Numbered from the stretch's first letter, positions 52,553 through 61,870 are shown. The stretch: 64,000 nucleotides of DNA from JAJYVT01 sp035534455 (GCA_035534455.1 DATLRV010000022.1:32026-96025), one strand, 5' to 3'. Program-made: numbers and translations. Notes: a model not told the origin generated them from the sequence alone.

Positions 52553-55399
52553 ATGCTCCGGCTAGGGCTCCTCGGGCCGCCGGTGGTCGAGCAGGACGGC
52601 GTGCCGGCCACGTTCGACACGCGGAAGTCGGTCGCCCTGCTCGCGCTCCTCGCAGGAACCGCCGGTCCCCGGACGAGGGAGGGGTTGGCCGTTGCGCTCT
52701 GGCCCGAATCCGACGACACGCACGCCCGTGCGTCGCTCCGGCGGACGCTCTCGGTGACGGCGGGAGCGGTCGGCCCGGCGCTGGACGTCACGAGGACGAC
52801 GGTCGCGCTTGACTCCTCGCAGGTATGGTGTGACCTCTGGGAGTTCGAGCGCCTTGGGAACACCGGTGACCCGTTGTCGCTCGCGGAGGCAGCGTCGTTG
52901 TACCGGGGCGACTTCCTCGCAGGATTCCGGGCGCGTGCGGGTGCGGAATTCGACCACTGGCACGAACGCATGGCGGACGAGCAACGGCGGCGGTTGGGTG
53001 CCGCGCTGTCTCGCTTGGTCGACGCGCACGCCTCGACCGGCGCGCTCGACACCGCATTGCTCCACGCCACGCGGTGGCTGTCGCTCGACGAGCTCCACGA
53101 ACCGGCGCACCAGGCGCTGATGCGGTTGCTGGCCTGGACGGACCAGCGGGCAGCAGCGCTCGCGCAGTACCGCAGCTGCGTCCGGGTACTCGAAGAGGAA
53201 CTCGGTGTCGAACCGTTGACCCCGACGACGGAGCTGTACGAGCTGATCCGAGCCGATCGTCTCGGGCCGCCGCCCTCAGGAGGTGCCCGGGCAATGCCGA
53301 GCTTTCCTCCGGTGATCGGCCACGGCGACCGCCGAAGTGGCGGGGGGAGGGAGAAGCCCGCGCCCTTCGTCGGGCAGGATTCGATCCTCACGGCACTCGT
53401 GGCCGACCTCGAGCAGTGCGGAGAGTCTGGGCGGGTGGCCGTCGTCGCCGGTCCCGCCGGGTCCGGCAAGACCCGGATCATGGACGCGTTCCGCGAGACC
53501 GTGGGCGCGGGGGGCTCCTGGATCCACGCCCGCTGCCTCCCGGGGGAGCAACTGCTCGAACTGGGGTGCGTGGCATCGCTCCTTCGTGCGGCGCTCGCGT
53601 GCGACCCGGACCTCGTCCGGCAGCTCGGATCTCGCGACTCGGCGGAGGTTGCTCGCCTCGTCCCCGAAATGGACCGGGCGAGCGAGGCAGCGGTCGCACC
53701 GCTCGAGACCCCCGGCGCGCAGCTGCGCTTCTTCGAGGCGGTGGCATCGGCGTTGGGCGTGGCCGCTCGTCGATCGCGCCCGGGCGTCATCGTCATCGAA
53801 GACGCCCAGCACATCGACGAGACGTCTGCGCGCCTCCTTGCCTACGTGCTTCGGCGCCTCGACGCGTTGCCTGTGCTGGTGGTTGTGACCTGGCAAACGG
53901 AGGCGGGAGCCCCTCTGACCCTGAGGACCGTGCTCGACGAGCTGACGTCGTCGGACCGGTGCGCCACCTACGCACCGAAGCCGTTCGGCCTCGACGAGAT
54001 CACCCGGGTGCTCGAGGCCAAGGGGCTCTCAGCCGCCGTCGCCCTCGAACTGCTCGAGAGGACCGAAGGGCTGCCGCTGTTGGTCGTCGCGTACGCCAAG
54101 ACGCTGGCGGAGGGGGCGGAAAACGGCGGCGACATCGGGGCGATGCCCCCGGACGTCCCGTCCGCGGTGCGTCGGCTGCTGCAGCAGCGCCTCGCCACGG
54201 CCTCGGAGACGACGGCACAGCTCATCGCAGCCGCAGCCGTGCTCGGCAGCGGCTACGACGCCGAGACCCTGCGCGTGACGAGCGGACGGAGCGCCCTCGA
54301 AGTGGCTGACGCACTCGACGAGGCACTGTCGCGCGGCCTGCTCGTCGAACGGATGTCAGCGGGAGACGGATCGCCGACGTACGAGTTTCCGCACGACACG
54401 CTGCGACTGGTGGCCTACGACTCCTGCGGGACTTCGCGTCGGCGCCTGCTGCACGGCCGCGCCGCCGACGTGCTCGCACGCCGCGCCGGGGAGATCGGCG
54501 GGAGCGCGCGCTTCGCCGCGGTCTCGGCGCATCTGGAGCGCTCCGGGCGACAAGAAGCCGCCGCACAATGGTCATGGCGTGCCGCGCAGCGCTCGCTCTC
54601 CCTCTATGCGCGCGTCGAGGCGCTCGAGCACCTGCGGCGTGCTCTCGAGCTGGGCCATCCTGCAACCGAATCCCGCCTGGCCATCGCCGACGTGCTCATC
54701 GCGCTCGGCCGGTACAGGGAAGCGCTCATGCAATTGGAGCATGCAGCGGCCGAGGGAGCACCCAGCGACCCCGCCGTCGCGCGGATCGAGCATCGCCTCG
54801 CCGCCGTGCACGACCGGATCGGTGACGGGGCGCTCGCCGCCGCGCATCTCCACGCCGCGCTCCTCGCTGCCGACGATCCCGTCCTTCGCGCCCGCATCGT
54901 TGCAGACCGTGCCTTCGTCGCGTACCGCAGCCGTGATCCGCATGCCGCCTCCTGGGCATCGAGAGCGCTCGACGAGGCGCAAGCCACGGGCGATCCCTCG
55001 GCGTTGGCCCAAGCGCACAACGTCACGGGGGTGCTCGCCATGCTCGTCGGTCGCCCCGAAGCCGCCGAGCGGTCGTTCCGGTCGAGCCTCGAGGCTGCAC
55101 AGGCACTCGACGATCCGGCGCCGACCGTTGCGGCACTCAACAACCTCGCCCGCCTCCTGGCCGAGGTGGGGCGGCAGGACGAGGCTTTCGCGGTGGCGCG
55201 AGAAGCGCTCCGGCGGGGAGAGGAACACGGTGACGTGCACCGGCTCGCCGCTCTGCACTCGAACCTGGCGGACCTGCTCCATGCGGCCGGGAGGTCCGAG
55301 GAGTCCATCGCCCATCTCAAGGACGCGGCGTCGGCGTTCGCGGGTGTCGACGCGGGAGACGTCGCGGTCCCCGGTGTCTGGACGCTCACCGAGTGGTGA
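52553..55399 (+). CDS. SARP-type regulator with AAA ATPase and TPR repeats
   Basis: 948 aa. Residues 1-90 are a winged helix (LRLGLLGPPVV, RASLRRTLSVTAGAVGP), 95-240 the BTAD helices (EPAHQALMRLLAWTDQRAAALAQYRSCVRVLEEELGVEP). Walker A GPAGSGKT is at about 300-307, Walker B VIVIEDAQ near 405. The last 300 residues are TPR-like (AQAHNVTGVLAMLVGRPEAAERSFRSSLEAAQ). Soluble, unlike the membrane regulator at 12.3 kb. ATG 52553 starts on the first strand. Divergent from the RsbU operon, so it may control it or share the operator. Confidence 0.85.
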   Translation: MLRLGLLGPPVVEQDGVPATFDTRKSVALLALLAGTAGPRTREGLAVALWPESDDTHARASLRRTLSVTAGAVGPALDVTRTTVALDSSQVWCDLWEFERLGNTGDPLSLAEAASLYRGDFLAGFRARAGAEFDHWHERMADEQRRRLGAALSRLVDAHASTGALDTALLHATRWLSLDELHEPAHQALMRLLAWTDQRAAALAQYRSCVRVLEEELGVEPLTPTTELYELIRADRLGPPPSGGARAMPSFPPVIGHGDRRSGGGREKPAPFVGQDSILTALVADLEQCGESGRVAVVAGPAGSGKTRIMDAFRETVGAGGSWIHARCLPGEQLLELGCVASLLRAALACDPDLVRQLGSRDSAEVARLVPEMDRASEAAVAPLETPGAQLRFFEAVASALGVAARRSRPGVIVIEDAQHIDETSARLLAYVLRRLDALPVLVVVTWQTEAGAPLTLRTVLDELTSSDRCATYAPKPFGLDEITRVLEAKGLSAAVALELLERTEGLPLLVVAYAKTLAEGAENGGDIGAMPPDVPSAVRRLLQQRLATASETTAQLIAAAAVLGSGYDAETLRVTSGRSALEVADALDEALSRGLLVERMSAGDGSPTYEFPHDTLRLVAYDSCGTSRRRLLHGRAADVLARRAGEIGGSARFAAVSAHLERSGRQEAAAQWSWRAAQRSLSLYARVEALEHLRRALELGHPATESRLAIADVLIALGRYREALMQLEHAAAEGAPSDPAVARIEHRLAAVHDRIGDGALAAAHLHAALLAADDPVLRARIVADRAFVAYRSRDPHAASWASRALDEAQATGDPSALAQAHNVTGVLAMLVGRPEAAERSFRSSLEAAQALDDPAPTVAALNNLARLLAEVGRQDEAFAVAREALRRGEEHGDVHRLAALHSNLADLLHAAGRSEESIAHLKDAASAFAGVDAGDVAVPGVWTLTEW

Positions 55400-55564
55400 C
55401 TCCGACCCGGGCGATGGGCATGGCGCCGTGGAGCTCAGGTGCCGTGGAGCCATTCGGCCCTGTGTGGAGACCGAGTCGAGGCCTACTCTCGAAGCGCGAC
55501 ACCCGGCTAACGTCCGGCAGACCCGCTGCAAGGTCTGGCAGGTCCCGCTCCGAGGAGGTAGATG

Positions 55565-55990
55565 ATGACCACGATTCAGAATGTCGAGAAGGTGGTTGTA
55601 GGCGTCGATGGATCCGCCAACAGCGACCGAGCCCTGGAGACGGCCGCCGCAGAAGCTCGACTCCGTGGTGCACCGTTGAAGGTGGTGCATGCCTACGAGA
55701 CGACGCGTTTCGTCGTCACCGAGCCGCACCGAGACGCCGCGACGCTGCAGAGTGCCGCTCAGGAAGTCCTGGACCGTGCTCTCGCCAAGTTGTCGGCGAA
55801 GGAGGGGCTCGACCTCGAGGGCTTGGTGATCGCGGGTGAACCGGCTCAGGTGCTCATCGATGCGAGCGACGGTGCGTCACTGTTGGTCGTTGGAACGCGC
55901 GGGCTCGGGGGTTTCACGGGTTTGCTGTTGGGATCCATCTCGACCAAGTGCGTGCACCACGCGCATTGCCCTGTGCTCGTCGCACGCTGA
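55565..55990 (+). CDS. universal stress protein (UspA family)
   Basis: 141 aa. VVGVDGSANSDRALETA is the first strand and Walker-like loop; LLVVGTRGLGGFTGLLLGSIS is the ATP-binding Gly-rich motif, ending in THHAHCPVLVA-like sequence. ATG 55565 was chosen since GAGGAGG lies about 6 bp upstream; the ATG three bases earlier is too near. Binds ATP and is made under stress. Alone, with a strong hairpin after it. Confidence 0.9.
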   Translation: MTTIQNVEKVVVGVDGSANSDRALETAAAEARLRGAPLKVVHAYETTRFVVTEPHRDAATLQSAAQEVLDRALAKLSAKEGLDLEGLVIAGEPAQVLIDASDGASLLVVGTRGLGGFTGLLLGSISTKCVHHAHCPVLVAR

Positions 55991-56001
55991 CGGTGCGGCC
56001 A

Positions 56002-56032
56002 GGCTGGGCGACGGCGCGTTCCGTCCCCAGCC
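56002..56032 (+). terminator. hairpin terminator after universal stress gene
   Basis: GGCTGGG-C-GACGG pairs with CCGTC-CCCAGCC across a 6-nt loop (12 pairs with one bulge). It lies between the stress gene and the convergent sigma gene, so it could end both transcripts. No T-run. Confidence 0.6.
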
Positions 56033-56074
56033 CAGCCCCGCGGGATTGAGCGGCAGCTCCGGCCCACGCTCCCC

Positions 56075-56629
56075 TCAGTTCCGCTGACGACGCGCGTTCG
56101 GCAGCTCGTTCATGTCATCGAGAAGCGCAATGAGGTCGGCGCGCGCACGGGCGACCCTGGAGCGGATCGTGCCGACGGCGCATCCGCAGACGGCGGCCGT
56201 CTCCTCGTAGGAGAGCCCGAACTGCTGGGTCAGCACAAACGCGGCGCGCCGCTCGGGCTCGAGGCGCGTGAACAGGTCCCTGACCGTCGCCGTCTCACTG
56301 GCGTCGACGGCCTCCCTCTCGCGATCGAGCCCGAGGGCCGTGCGTGCAGCTTCCCGGCGCCGCCGGCGATGGCGCCCGCGCAGGTCGTCCATACAGGTAC
56401 ACCGCGCGATCGTAAGGAGCCAGGTCCGGGCTGACGACTCTCCACGGAAGCGTGAGATGCTGCGCAGGACCCGGACGAAGGTCTCTTGCGCGAGGTCGTC
56501 GGCCTCGCTCCGGTCGACGAGTGCCGCGCACAAGCGCCAGACGTCGGCGTACGAAGCCTCGACGAGCGCTTCTCTCGCCGGGGTGCTGCCGCGGGCGGCC
56601 TCGAGAGCGATGCGGGTGAGATCGTCCAC
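56075..56629 (-). CDS. ECF sigma factor, SigC-like
   Basis: 184 aa. Region 2 is DVWRLCAALVDRSEADDLAQETFVRVLRSISRFRGESSARTWLLTIARCTCMDDLR; region 4 is LEPERRAAFVLTQQFGLSYEETAAVCGCAVGTIRSRVARARADL. LSYEETAAVCGCAVGTIRSRVARAR is the hallmark of mycobacterial SigC, a factor linked to copper supply. Here it is divergent from a DoxX-SCO1 fusion operon, separated by 136 bp. A TACAGT -10 lies 6 bp before GTG 56629. No anti-sigma gene is directly coupled; two zinc-finger proteins follow some 4-6 kb on. Confidence 0.85.
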   Translation of the reverse strand: MDDLTRIALEAARGSTPAREALVEASYADVWRLCAALVDRSEADDLAQETFVRVLRSISRFRGESSARTWLLTIARCTCMDDLRGRHRRRRREAARTALGLDREREAVDASETATVRDLFTRLEPERRAAFVLTQQFGLSYEETAAVCGCAVGTIRSRVARARADLIALLDDMNELPNARRQRN

Positions 56630-56635
56630 GTGCGG

Positions 56636-56641
56636 ACTGTA
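56636..56641 (-). promoter_or_regulatory. candidate -10 element (TACAGT) of the sigma gene
   Basis: TACAGT on the minus strand ends 6 bp before GTG 56629, implying a leaderless, housekeeping-type transcript for the sigma factor rather than autoregulation. Confidence 0.45.
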
Positions 56642-56701
56642 CGGGGTGCGAGCCCGCCCTTCCAGTCTTCGAGGGTCCTAAGGACGGGAGGAGACTTCCT
56701 C

Positions 56702-56728
56702 GGGAACCGCCGGAACTCACCGAGCGAC
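56702..56728 (+). promoter_or_regulatory. candidate ECF promoter GGGAAC-N17-CGAC
   Basis: GGGAAC (56702-56707) and CGAC (56725-56728) are 17 bp apart, about 37 bp before ATG 56766. The same two boxes with the same spacing occur twice more in the locus. Mycobacterial SigC sites read GGGAAT-like with a CGT-type -10, so this fits the neighbouring sigma factor. Confidence 0.6.
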
Positions 56729-56765
56729 TACTCAGTCGTGATCGACGGGGCGGAGAGCTAGCGCC

Positions 56766-58646
56766 ATGCCCGGGATGCGCTCGGGTCTGAACGCGAACAA
56801 CTCGACGATCGTGCACGCGTTCAAGATTGCCCTCCTCCATCAAGGGCTGGTCGCAGCGGTGATCCTGGCGGTGCTGATGATGGTGTGGCTCGGCATCCGT
56901 GCCTTCGAGAGCACGCGTGCCGGTGGTGGGGACGTCGGCACGGGCGGGCCCGCTGCGAGCTTCCTGGCCGGCACCCGGGGGCTGATCGCCGAGGCGCCGG
57001 CCCGTCGGTTCGTGCGGGTCTCGTTCGCCGTCCTCTGGATCTTCGACGGGCTGCTCCAAGCGCAGCCTGACATGCCACTGGGAATGACGGCTGACGTCAT
57101 CAAGCCGGTGGCGGCCACATCGCCGGCGTGGGTCCAGCACGTGGCGAACTTCGGCGCCACGATCTGGAGCTTCCACCCGATCGAGGCGCCGGCGTCGGCG
57201 GTGTGGATCCAGGTGGGCATCGGCATCTGGCTCCTCGTTGCGCCCCGCGGCACGTGGTCGCGGCTGGCGGGGACTGCCGCCGTCGGCTGGGGGATCGCCG
57301 TCTGGGTCTTCGGCGAAGCGTTCGGAGGCATCTTCGCTCCGGGCGCGAGCTGGCTCTTCGGGACGCCGGGTGCGGTGATCTTCTACGTCGCTGCGGGCGC
57401 CCTCGTAGCCCTACCCGAGCGCTGGTGGGACTCTCCGAGGCTTGGCAGGGGTGTTCTCGGCGTGTTCGGGCTCTACCTCGCGGGGATGGCCGTCCTCCAG
57501 GCCTGGCCCGGGCGGGGGTCCTGGCAGGGCAGCCTCAGTGACGGCTCGCCCGGGACGCTCGCGACGATGGCCTTCACAATGGGACGGACCCCGCAGCCGC
57601 ACGTCACGTCGTCGTGGGCGACGTCGTTCGCCAACTTCGACATGGCTCACGGATTCGCCGTCGACTTGGTCGTCGTCCTTGCCCTGGCGCTCCTCGGTGC
57701 CGTGTTCATCGCCGCCCGACCACGTCCGCTCCCGTACGCGGTGGCCGTCTACGGCGTGCTCGCCCTTGCTGACTGGGTCCTGGTCCAGGACTTCGGGTTC
57801 TTCGGTGGCGTCGGCACGGATCCGAACAGCATGATCCCGAGCATCCTCTTCGTCATGACCGGTTTCCTCGCGGTGGCGAGGGTCCCCAACCGGTCGGAGG
57901 CGAACGCGCCGGTCGCCACCCTGGCACCGCGGCTGAGTGCGCACGAGCGTTTCGGCGCATGGCGTGAGGCCGTCAAGCGCCGGCCCTCCGTCGTCCTGCC
58001 CTCGGTCACGGCATTGGGTGCTGTAGGGATCGTGCTCCTGGGTGCCGCGCCGATGGCCGTCGCGTCGGCGAACACCCATGCCGATCCCATCCTCATCGAA
58101 GCGACCTCGGGAACAGCGAACCTCACCAATTACCTTCCGAAGAGGGACTTCCATCTCGTCGACCAGTTCGGGCGACCGGTGAGCCTGGCGAGCCTTCGCG
58201 GGAAGACCGTGGCGCTCACCTTCCTCGACCCGGTATGCACGAGCACCTGCCCGATCATCGGACACGAGTTCCGACAGGCCGACGCCATGCTCTCCACACT
58301 CGGGAGCAAAGTCGAGCTCGTCGCGGTCGACGCCAACCCGCTGTACCGCGAGCGGGTCTACGGGATGCAGTTCGCAAAGCAGGAAGGGTTCGACACCGTC
58401 CACAACATGCTCTTCCTCACGGGTTCGCTCTCCCAGCTCTCCCGCGCGTGGACAACCTTCGGTATCCAGGTCCAGTACGAACCCGGTGGTGCCATGATCG
58501 GCCACAGCGAGGTCGCGTACGTCTTGGACCCACAGGGCCACGTCCGCTACGTCACGACAGACGACCCCGGGCAGGGCACCGCGGCGCAGCAGTCGTCGTT
58601 CGCGACCGCGCTGTCGGGACTCGTGCGGAGCGTCGCCTCCCGATGA
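56766..58646 (+). CDS. DoxX-like membrane protein fused to SCO1/SenC domain
   Basis: 626 aa. About ten hydrophobic segments fill residues 15-450 (for example VRVSFAVLWIFDGLLQAQPDM near 82-102 and VAVYGVLALADWVLVQDF). The C-terminal 165 residues are SCO1: DFHLVDQFGRPVSLASLRGK, then DPVCTSTCP with Cu-binding Cys 491 and 495, and GHSEVAYVLD with His 580. SCO proteins deliver copper to cytochrome oxidase CuA or act as thiol oxidoreductases. The fusion is unusual. First gene of a four-gene run, controlled by the ECF-type site upstream. Confidence 0.8.
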   Translation: MPGMRSGLNANNSTIVHAFKIALLHQGLVAAVILAVLMMVWLGIRAFESTRAGGGDVGTGGPAASFLAGTRGLIAEAPARRFVRVSFAVLWIFDGLLQAQPDMPLGMTADVIKPVAATSPAWVQHVANFGATIWSFHPIEAPASAVWIQVGIGIWLLVAPRGTWSRLAGTAAVGWGIAVWVFGEAFGGIFAPGASWLFGTPGAVIFYVAAGALVALPERWWDSPRLGRGVLGVFGLYLAGMAVLQAWPGRGSWQGSLSDGSPGTLATMAFTMGRTPQPHVTSSWATSFANFDMAHGFAVDLVVVLALALLGAVFIAARPRPLPYAVAVYGVLALADWVLVQDFGFFGGVGTDPNSMIPSILFVMTGFLAVARVPNRSEANAPVATLAPRLSAHERFGAWREAVKRRPSVVLPSVTALGAVGIVLLGAAPMAVASANTHADPILIEATSGTANLTNYLPKRDFHLVDQFGRPVSLASLRGKTVALTFLDPVCTSTCPIIGHEFRQADAMLSTLGSKVELVAVDANPLYRERVYGMQFAKQEGFDTVHNMLFLTGSLSQLSRAWTTFGIQVQYEPGGAMIGHSEVAYVLDPQGHVRYVTTDDPGQGTAAQQSSFATALSGLVRSVASR

Positions 58647-59830
58647 AGGGGCGCGTGCGGGACGGGCGCAGGGTGCCCCGGGGTGCTCGGGCCAGTGTGA
58701 GGCTCCTCGTCGCAGCGGCGGCGGGCTGGGCCATGGCACCGACGCTCGGATGTGCCGGCGCAACGGCGACTGGCCCCCCGCCGGCAATCGCGCTGCCGAT
58801 TGCGACGTCGGTCACGACGTCGGCCGGCACCTGGGCCAGCGTCCCCATGGGGCACTTGAAGCAACACCTCAACACCTTCTGGCAGCTCTTCTTCCAGCGC
58901 GCAGGCGCAAAGGGCGGCTGGAAGGACGTCGCGACACGACTGGCAGTGGCCACGAACGGCGGGGTGCTCTTGTCGGAGGCGCCCGGCGCACCCCTCGTCG
59001 TCGCGGTCCGTCCGTCCAACCAGCTGCACTTCACGGCCCTGGTCACCTCGGTCGGCGGACGGACCTGGTCCCCCCGGCGGCCGGTGGACGGCACGGTGTC
59101 GTCACTTGCCACCTCTGGCGACCAGGTCGTCGCGCTGGTCAAGTCCCGATCGGGGGGTCGGGTCGTCACCTCCTCGGGAGGGGCATGGAAGGATCTCGTC
59201 AGCGCAATGTCCCTCGCGTCCTCCGGTGGACGGCGATGTGCGCCGCTCGTGCTGACGGCCGTGGCGACGGACGCGTCTGGCAACCCCCTCATCGGAGCGA
59301 GCTGCGGGGGTGCCGGCGCGGTCGGCATCTTCTCCGAGCGAGCGGGCCGGTGGCGCTCGGTCGGCCCCGCAGTCGGTTCGCCGACGGCTCACGTCGAGGT
59401 GGTCTCCCTCAGCACGACGGACGGGCGAACGAACGCCCTCCTCGCTGTGGCCACTGGCTCGACGACCCTCCTCGTCGACGGCATCCTCGTCACAGCGAGG
59501 TGGAGGCTCTCCGAGCCCCTTGTGCTCGGTGCCGAGACCAGGCTCGTGTCGACGGGGCCGTCACCGAGCGGCGGGGTGTTCGTCCTCAGCGCGTCACGCT
59601 CGGGCCGTGAGCGTCTCGCCGTCTCGAGTCGCCTGGGCAGACGTTGGGCGTTGCTGCCCCGGCCGCCCGAGGGCACCGAGTCGGTCGCCTTCGCCGGCAG
59701 TGGCCGGGTGGACGCCTTCGTGGTCGGCGGCACGGTGATGACGGACTGGGTGCTCGACTCGGGCGCGTCGTCGTGGACGAAGGGAAAGGCATCCCGCGTG
59801 CGGATCTTGTTCGGGTCCTCGACAATATGA
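58643..59830 (+). CDS. exported beta-rich protein of unknown function
   Basis: 395 aa. N-terminal signal-like segment (VRLLVAAAAGWAMAPTLGCAG) with a possible lipobox LGC. The rest is beta-rich with repeated units such as VATNGGVLLSEAPGAPLVVAVRPS and FTALVTSVGGRTWSPRRPVDGTVSSLA, suggestive of a beta-propeller. No family name. ATG overlaps the SCO1-fusion stop by 4 bp, so it is made with it. It could bind metal or cell-wall ligands outside the membrane. Confidence 0.55.
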   Translation: MKGRVRDGRRVPRGARASVRLLVAAAAGWAMAPTLGCAGATATGPPPAIALPIATSVTTSAGTWASVPMGHLKQHLNTFWQLFFQRAGAKGGWKDVATRLAVATNGGVLLSEAPGAPLVVAVRPSNQLHFTALVTSVGGRTWSPRRPVDGTVSSLATSGDQVVALVKSRSGGRVVTSSGGAWKDLVSAMSLASSGGRRCAPLVLTAVATDASGNPLIGASCGGAGAVGIFSERAGRWRSVGPAVGSPTAHVEVVSLSTTDGRTNALLAVATGSTTLLVDGILVTARWRLSEPLVLGAETRLVSTGPSPSGGVFVLSASRSGRERLAVSSRLGRRWALLPRPPEGTESVAFAGSGRVDAFVVGGTVMTDWVLDSGASSWTKGKASRVRILFGSSTI

Positions 59831-59879
59831 CCGGGCGCTGCGCGGCCGTCGCCAACTGCCCGTGGGAGGCGGTCGAAGC

Positions 59880-60773
59880 GTGACCTATCTCACGGAGTGG
59901 TCGTTCGACCCGTTCGTCATTGTGGCGGCCGTGGTGATCGCCTGGCACGAGGTGGGCCTCCGGCGGCTCGCCCGCCGCTCGAGGCCGACGCGCAACGCCG
60001 AGCGACGTCGTCGTTCGCTCCTCTTCTACGCCGGAATCCTCCTCCTGCTCGTCACCGTCACCTCGCCGATCGACTACTGGGCCGACGACTACTTCTTCGT
60101 GCACATGATCGAGCATCTGATGCTCATGTTCTTCGCTCCGATGCTCATCGTTGCTGGGGCGCCCTGGCTCCCGCTCGTCCACGCCCTCCCCGTCGGGGTG
60201 CGTCGTCAGGTCGGCAGGGCGGTCCTCCTCGGGGCGTGGGCGCGACCGCTGCGCGCAGCGGGCCGCTTCCTCACGAGCGGCTGGGTGGCCGTCGTCATCT
60301 TCAACGTGGTGATGGTGTTCTGGCACGTGCCCGCCCCGTTCGACCTCGCCGAGAGGAACACAACCATCCACATCTGGCTGATGCACGGGAGCTTCTTCGC
60401 CTCGGGCGTCTTCTTCTGGCTCCAGATCCACTCGTCGTACCCGTTCCGCCCGAGACTCTCCACGCTCGGGAGGGCCGGCGCCCTCATCGTCACCAACGTG
60501 GTCATGTGGGTACTGGCGATGGCGCTCAGCCTCTTCTCGACGGGCTCGTGGTACAGCGTCTACAACCACATCCCGGGCGTCACGCTGTCTCCGTACGCCG
60601 ACCAGCTGATCGGTGCGGCGGTTCTCTGGGTCTGTGGCGACTTCTGGTGCCTGCCGGTCCTCATTCGCGTGATCCACCAAGCCGCGAGCGAGGAAGGGTC
60701 GCCGAGTGCGCTCATCGATCGCGTCCTGCGCCGTCCGGCACTTAGCCCGTCGGGAAGGCTGCCCGATGTCTAA
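59880..60773 (+). CDS. ctaG: CtaG/caa3-type cytochrome oxidase assembly protein
   Basis: 297 aa with seven membrane segments. FFVHMIEHLMLMFFAPMLIVAGAPW, FWHVPAPFDLAERN, HIWLMHGSFFASGVFFWLQIHSSYPF and SVYNHIPGVTLSPYADQLIGAAVLWVCGDFW match the caa3_CtaG family, whose conserved His residues in membrane helices bind copper. It helps load Cu into cytochrome c oxidase. GTG 59880 follows GGGAGG 10 bp upstream; GTG 59862 is less likely. Fits the SCO1 domain 1.2 kb upstream. Confidence 0.9.
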   Translation: MTYLTEWSFDPFVIVAAVVIAWHEVGLRRLARRSRPTRNAERRRRSLLFYAGILLLLVTVTSPIDYWADDYFFVHMIEHLMLMFFAPMLIVAGAPWLPLVHALPVGVRRQVGRAVLLGAWARPLRAAGRFLTSGWVAVVIFNVVMVFWHVPAPFDLAERNTTIHIWLMHGSFFASGVFFWLQIHSSYPFRPRLSTLGRAGALIVTNVVMWVLAMALSLFSTGSWYSVYNHIPGVTLSPYADQLIGAAVLWVCGDFWCLPVLIRVIHQAASEEGSPSALIDRVLRRPALSPSGRLPDV

Positions 60774-61287
60774 GAGCCGTCGGCGGGGTGCGCGCGGTCA
60801 GGAACGTGAGCCGCTCGACGGCGCCCCGTGCGTGGTCGCGCCGCTCTGCGCGCTCGTGGAGGAGGCCGTCTCGGCACGCCTCGACCATGAGTGGGCTCCG
60901 ATCGGCGGGGACGACATCGACGACCACCTCGGCAGGTGTGCGGACTGTCGATCCTTCGAAGCGTCGGCAGCCACATTGCATCGGCGACGCGGCGAACTTG
61001 CGATCGTCGCGCGGGCGCCGAGCGCCCGTCGCCCGGCACTGGGGGCAGCCGCGCTGGCGGCCGTGGCAGCCGGCTGGCCGGAAGGACGGGTCCCGGCGCG
61101 GTTGGGCTTCACGTCATTGCGAGCCCGATGGCCGGGAGCGCCGACGAGGTGGGCGCTTCTCGGGGTCCTGCTTGCCTTCGTGCCTTGGTTGTCGCTCGAC
61201 GTGCTTTCGCACATTCACGTCGCCGTCGCTGCCGATCTAGCACGTCACTGTTCGACGCTCCCGGCCCTCTCGCACCTCCACCGCTGA
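60766..61287 (+). CDS. zinc-finger (zf-HC2-like) membrane protein, candidate anti-sigma factor
   Basis: 173 aa. Residues about 50-70 hold HLGRCADCRSF, the Hx3Cx2C anti-sigma zinc motif (ZAS). A hydrophobic segment near the end (WALLGVLLAFVPWLSLDVLSHIHV) could anchor it. It overlaps the ctaG stop by 8 bp. By analogy with ZAS proteins it may bind the SigC-like factor; this is inferred from the motif and locus. Confidence 0.65.
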   Translation: MSKSRRRGARGQEREPLDGAPCVVAPLCALVEEAVSARLDHEWAPIGGDDIDDHLGRCADCRSFEASAATLHRRRGELAIVARAPSARRPALGAAALAAVAAGWPEGRVPARLGFTSLRARWPGAPTRWALLGVLLAFVPWLSLDVLSHIHVAVAADLARHCSTLPALSHLHR

Positions 61288-61297
61288 CGTCGCGTCG

Positions 61298-61813
61298 TCA
61301 GCTGTCGGGTGCCGGCTCACGGTCGAGGAACCCGCTCACGCCGACCACGTACCACAGTCCCATTGTGTCGCCCTGCCCCGTGACCTCACCAGGTCTGTGG
61401 TCGCGCCGGTAGCGGTAGAGGGGCCACCCGTCGTAGGTGACCTGACGGGCCCCGTCTCTCCGCACGATCGTTCCGAGCAGGGACGTGGCGAGCCCCCGAC
61501 CTCCCGAGGGGGCATCCACGGCACTGGGCAGCACGAGCGGCGGCCACACCGACGCACACTCGCCGTAGCACCGCGAGCTCGACTTGTGATCCGGCACGTA
61601 GGCGTAGAGCGCGTCGCCGCGGCCGTCCACGAGAATGTCGCCCAATCCCGTCAGCCGCAGCGCCCGGACGGTGGAGGTGCCCGTCTGCGACGACGGCGCG
61701 GTCCGGGGCGCGCCGTCGCAGCCCGCGAAGAGCCCGGCGAAGACGAGCAAGGGCACCATGAAGGCCCACGACACGGTGAGCCGAACCCCATGTCTGTCAG
61801 CGAGTGGCTCCAT
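61298..61813 (-). CDS. lipoprotein with COG4315-type repeats
   Basis: 171 aa. The signal ends in GLFAGC, a lipobox. The mature part has two related units, ALYAYVPDHKSSSRCYGECASVWPPLV and VTYDGWPLYRYRRDHRPGEVTGQG, matching the secreted repeat family COG4315 (Lipoprotein_15) found near oxidase or stress genes. The first holds a CxxxC pair. ATG 61813 is preferred since it directly precedes the signal peptide. It converges with the zinc-finger gene just upstream (10 bp apart). Confidence 0.75.
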   Translation of the reverse strand: MEPLADRHGVRLTVSWAFMVPLLVFAGLFAGCDGAPRTAPSSQTGTSTVRALRLTGLGDILVDGRGDALYAYVPDHKSSSRCYGECASVWPPLVLPSAVDAPSGGRGLATSLLGTIVRRDGARQVTYDGWPLYRYRRDHRPGEVTGQGDTMGLWYVVGVSGFLDREPAPDS

Positions 61814-61843
61814 TGCGAGATGCTGCGCACCCACATCCACATG

Positions 61844-61870
61844 GTCGATCCACAACGTGCCACGGTTCCT
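61844..61870 (-). promoter_or_regulatory. candidate ECF promoter AGGAAC-N17-CGAC (minus strand)
   Basis: On the minus strand AGGAAC (complement of 61865-61870) and CGAC (61844-61847) are 17 bp apart, 30 bp before the lipoprotein ATG. Same boxes and spacing as at 56702-56728. Confidence 0.6.
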
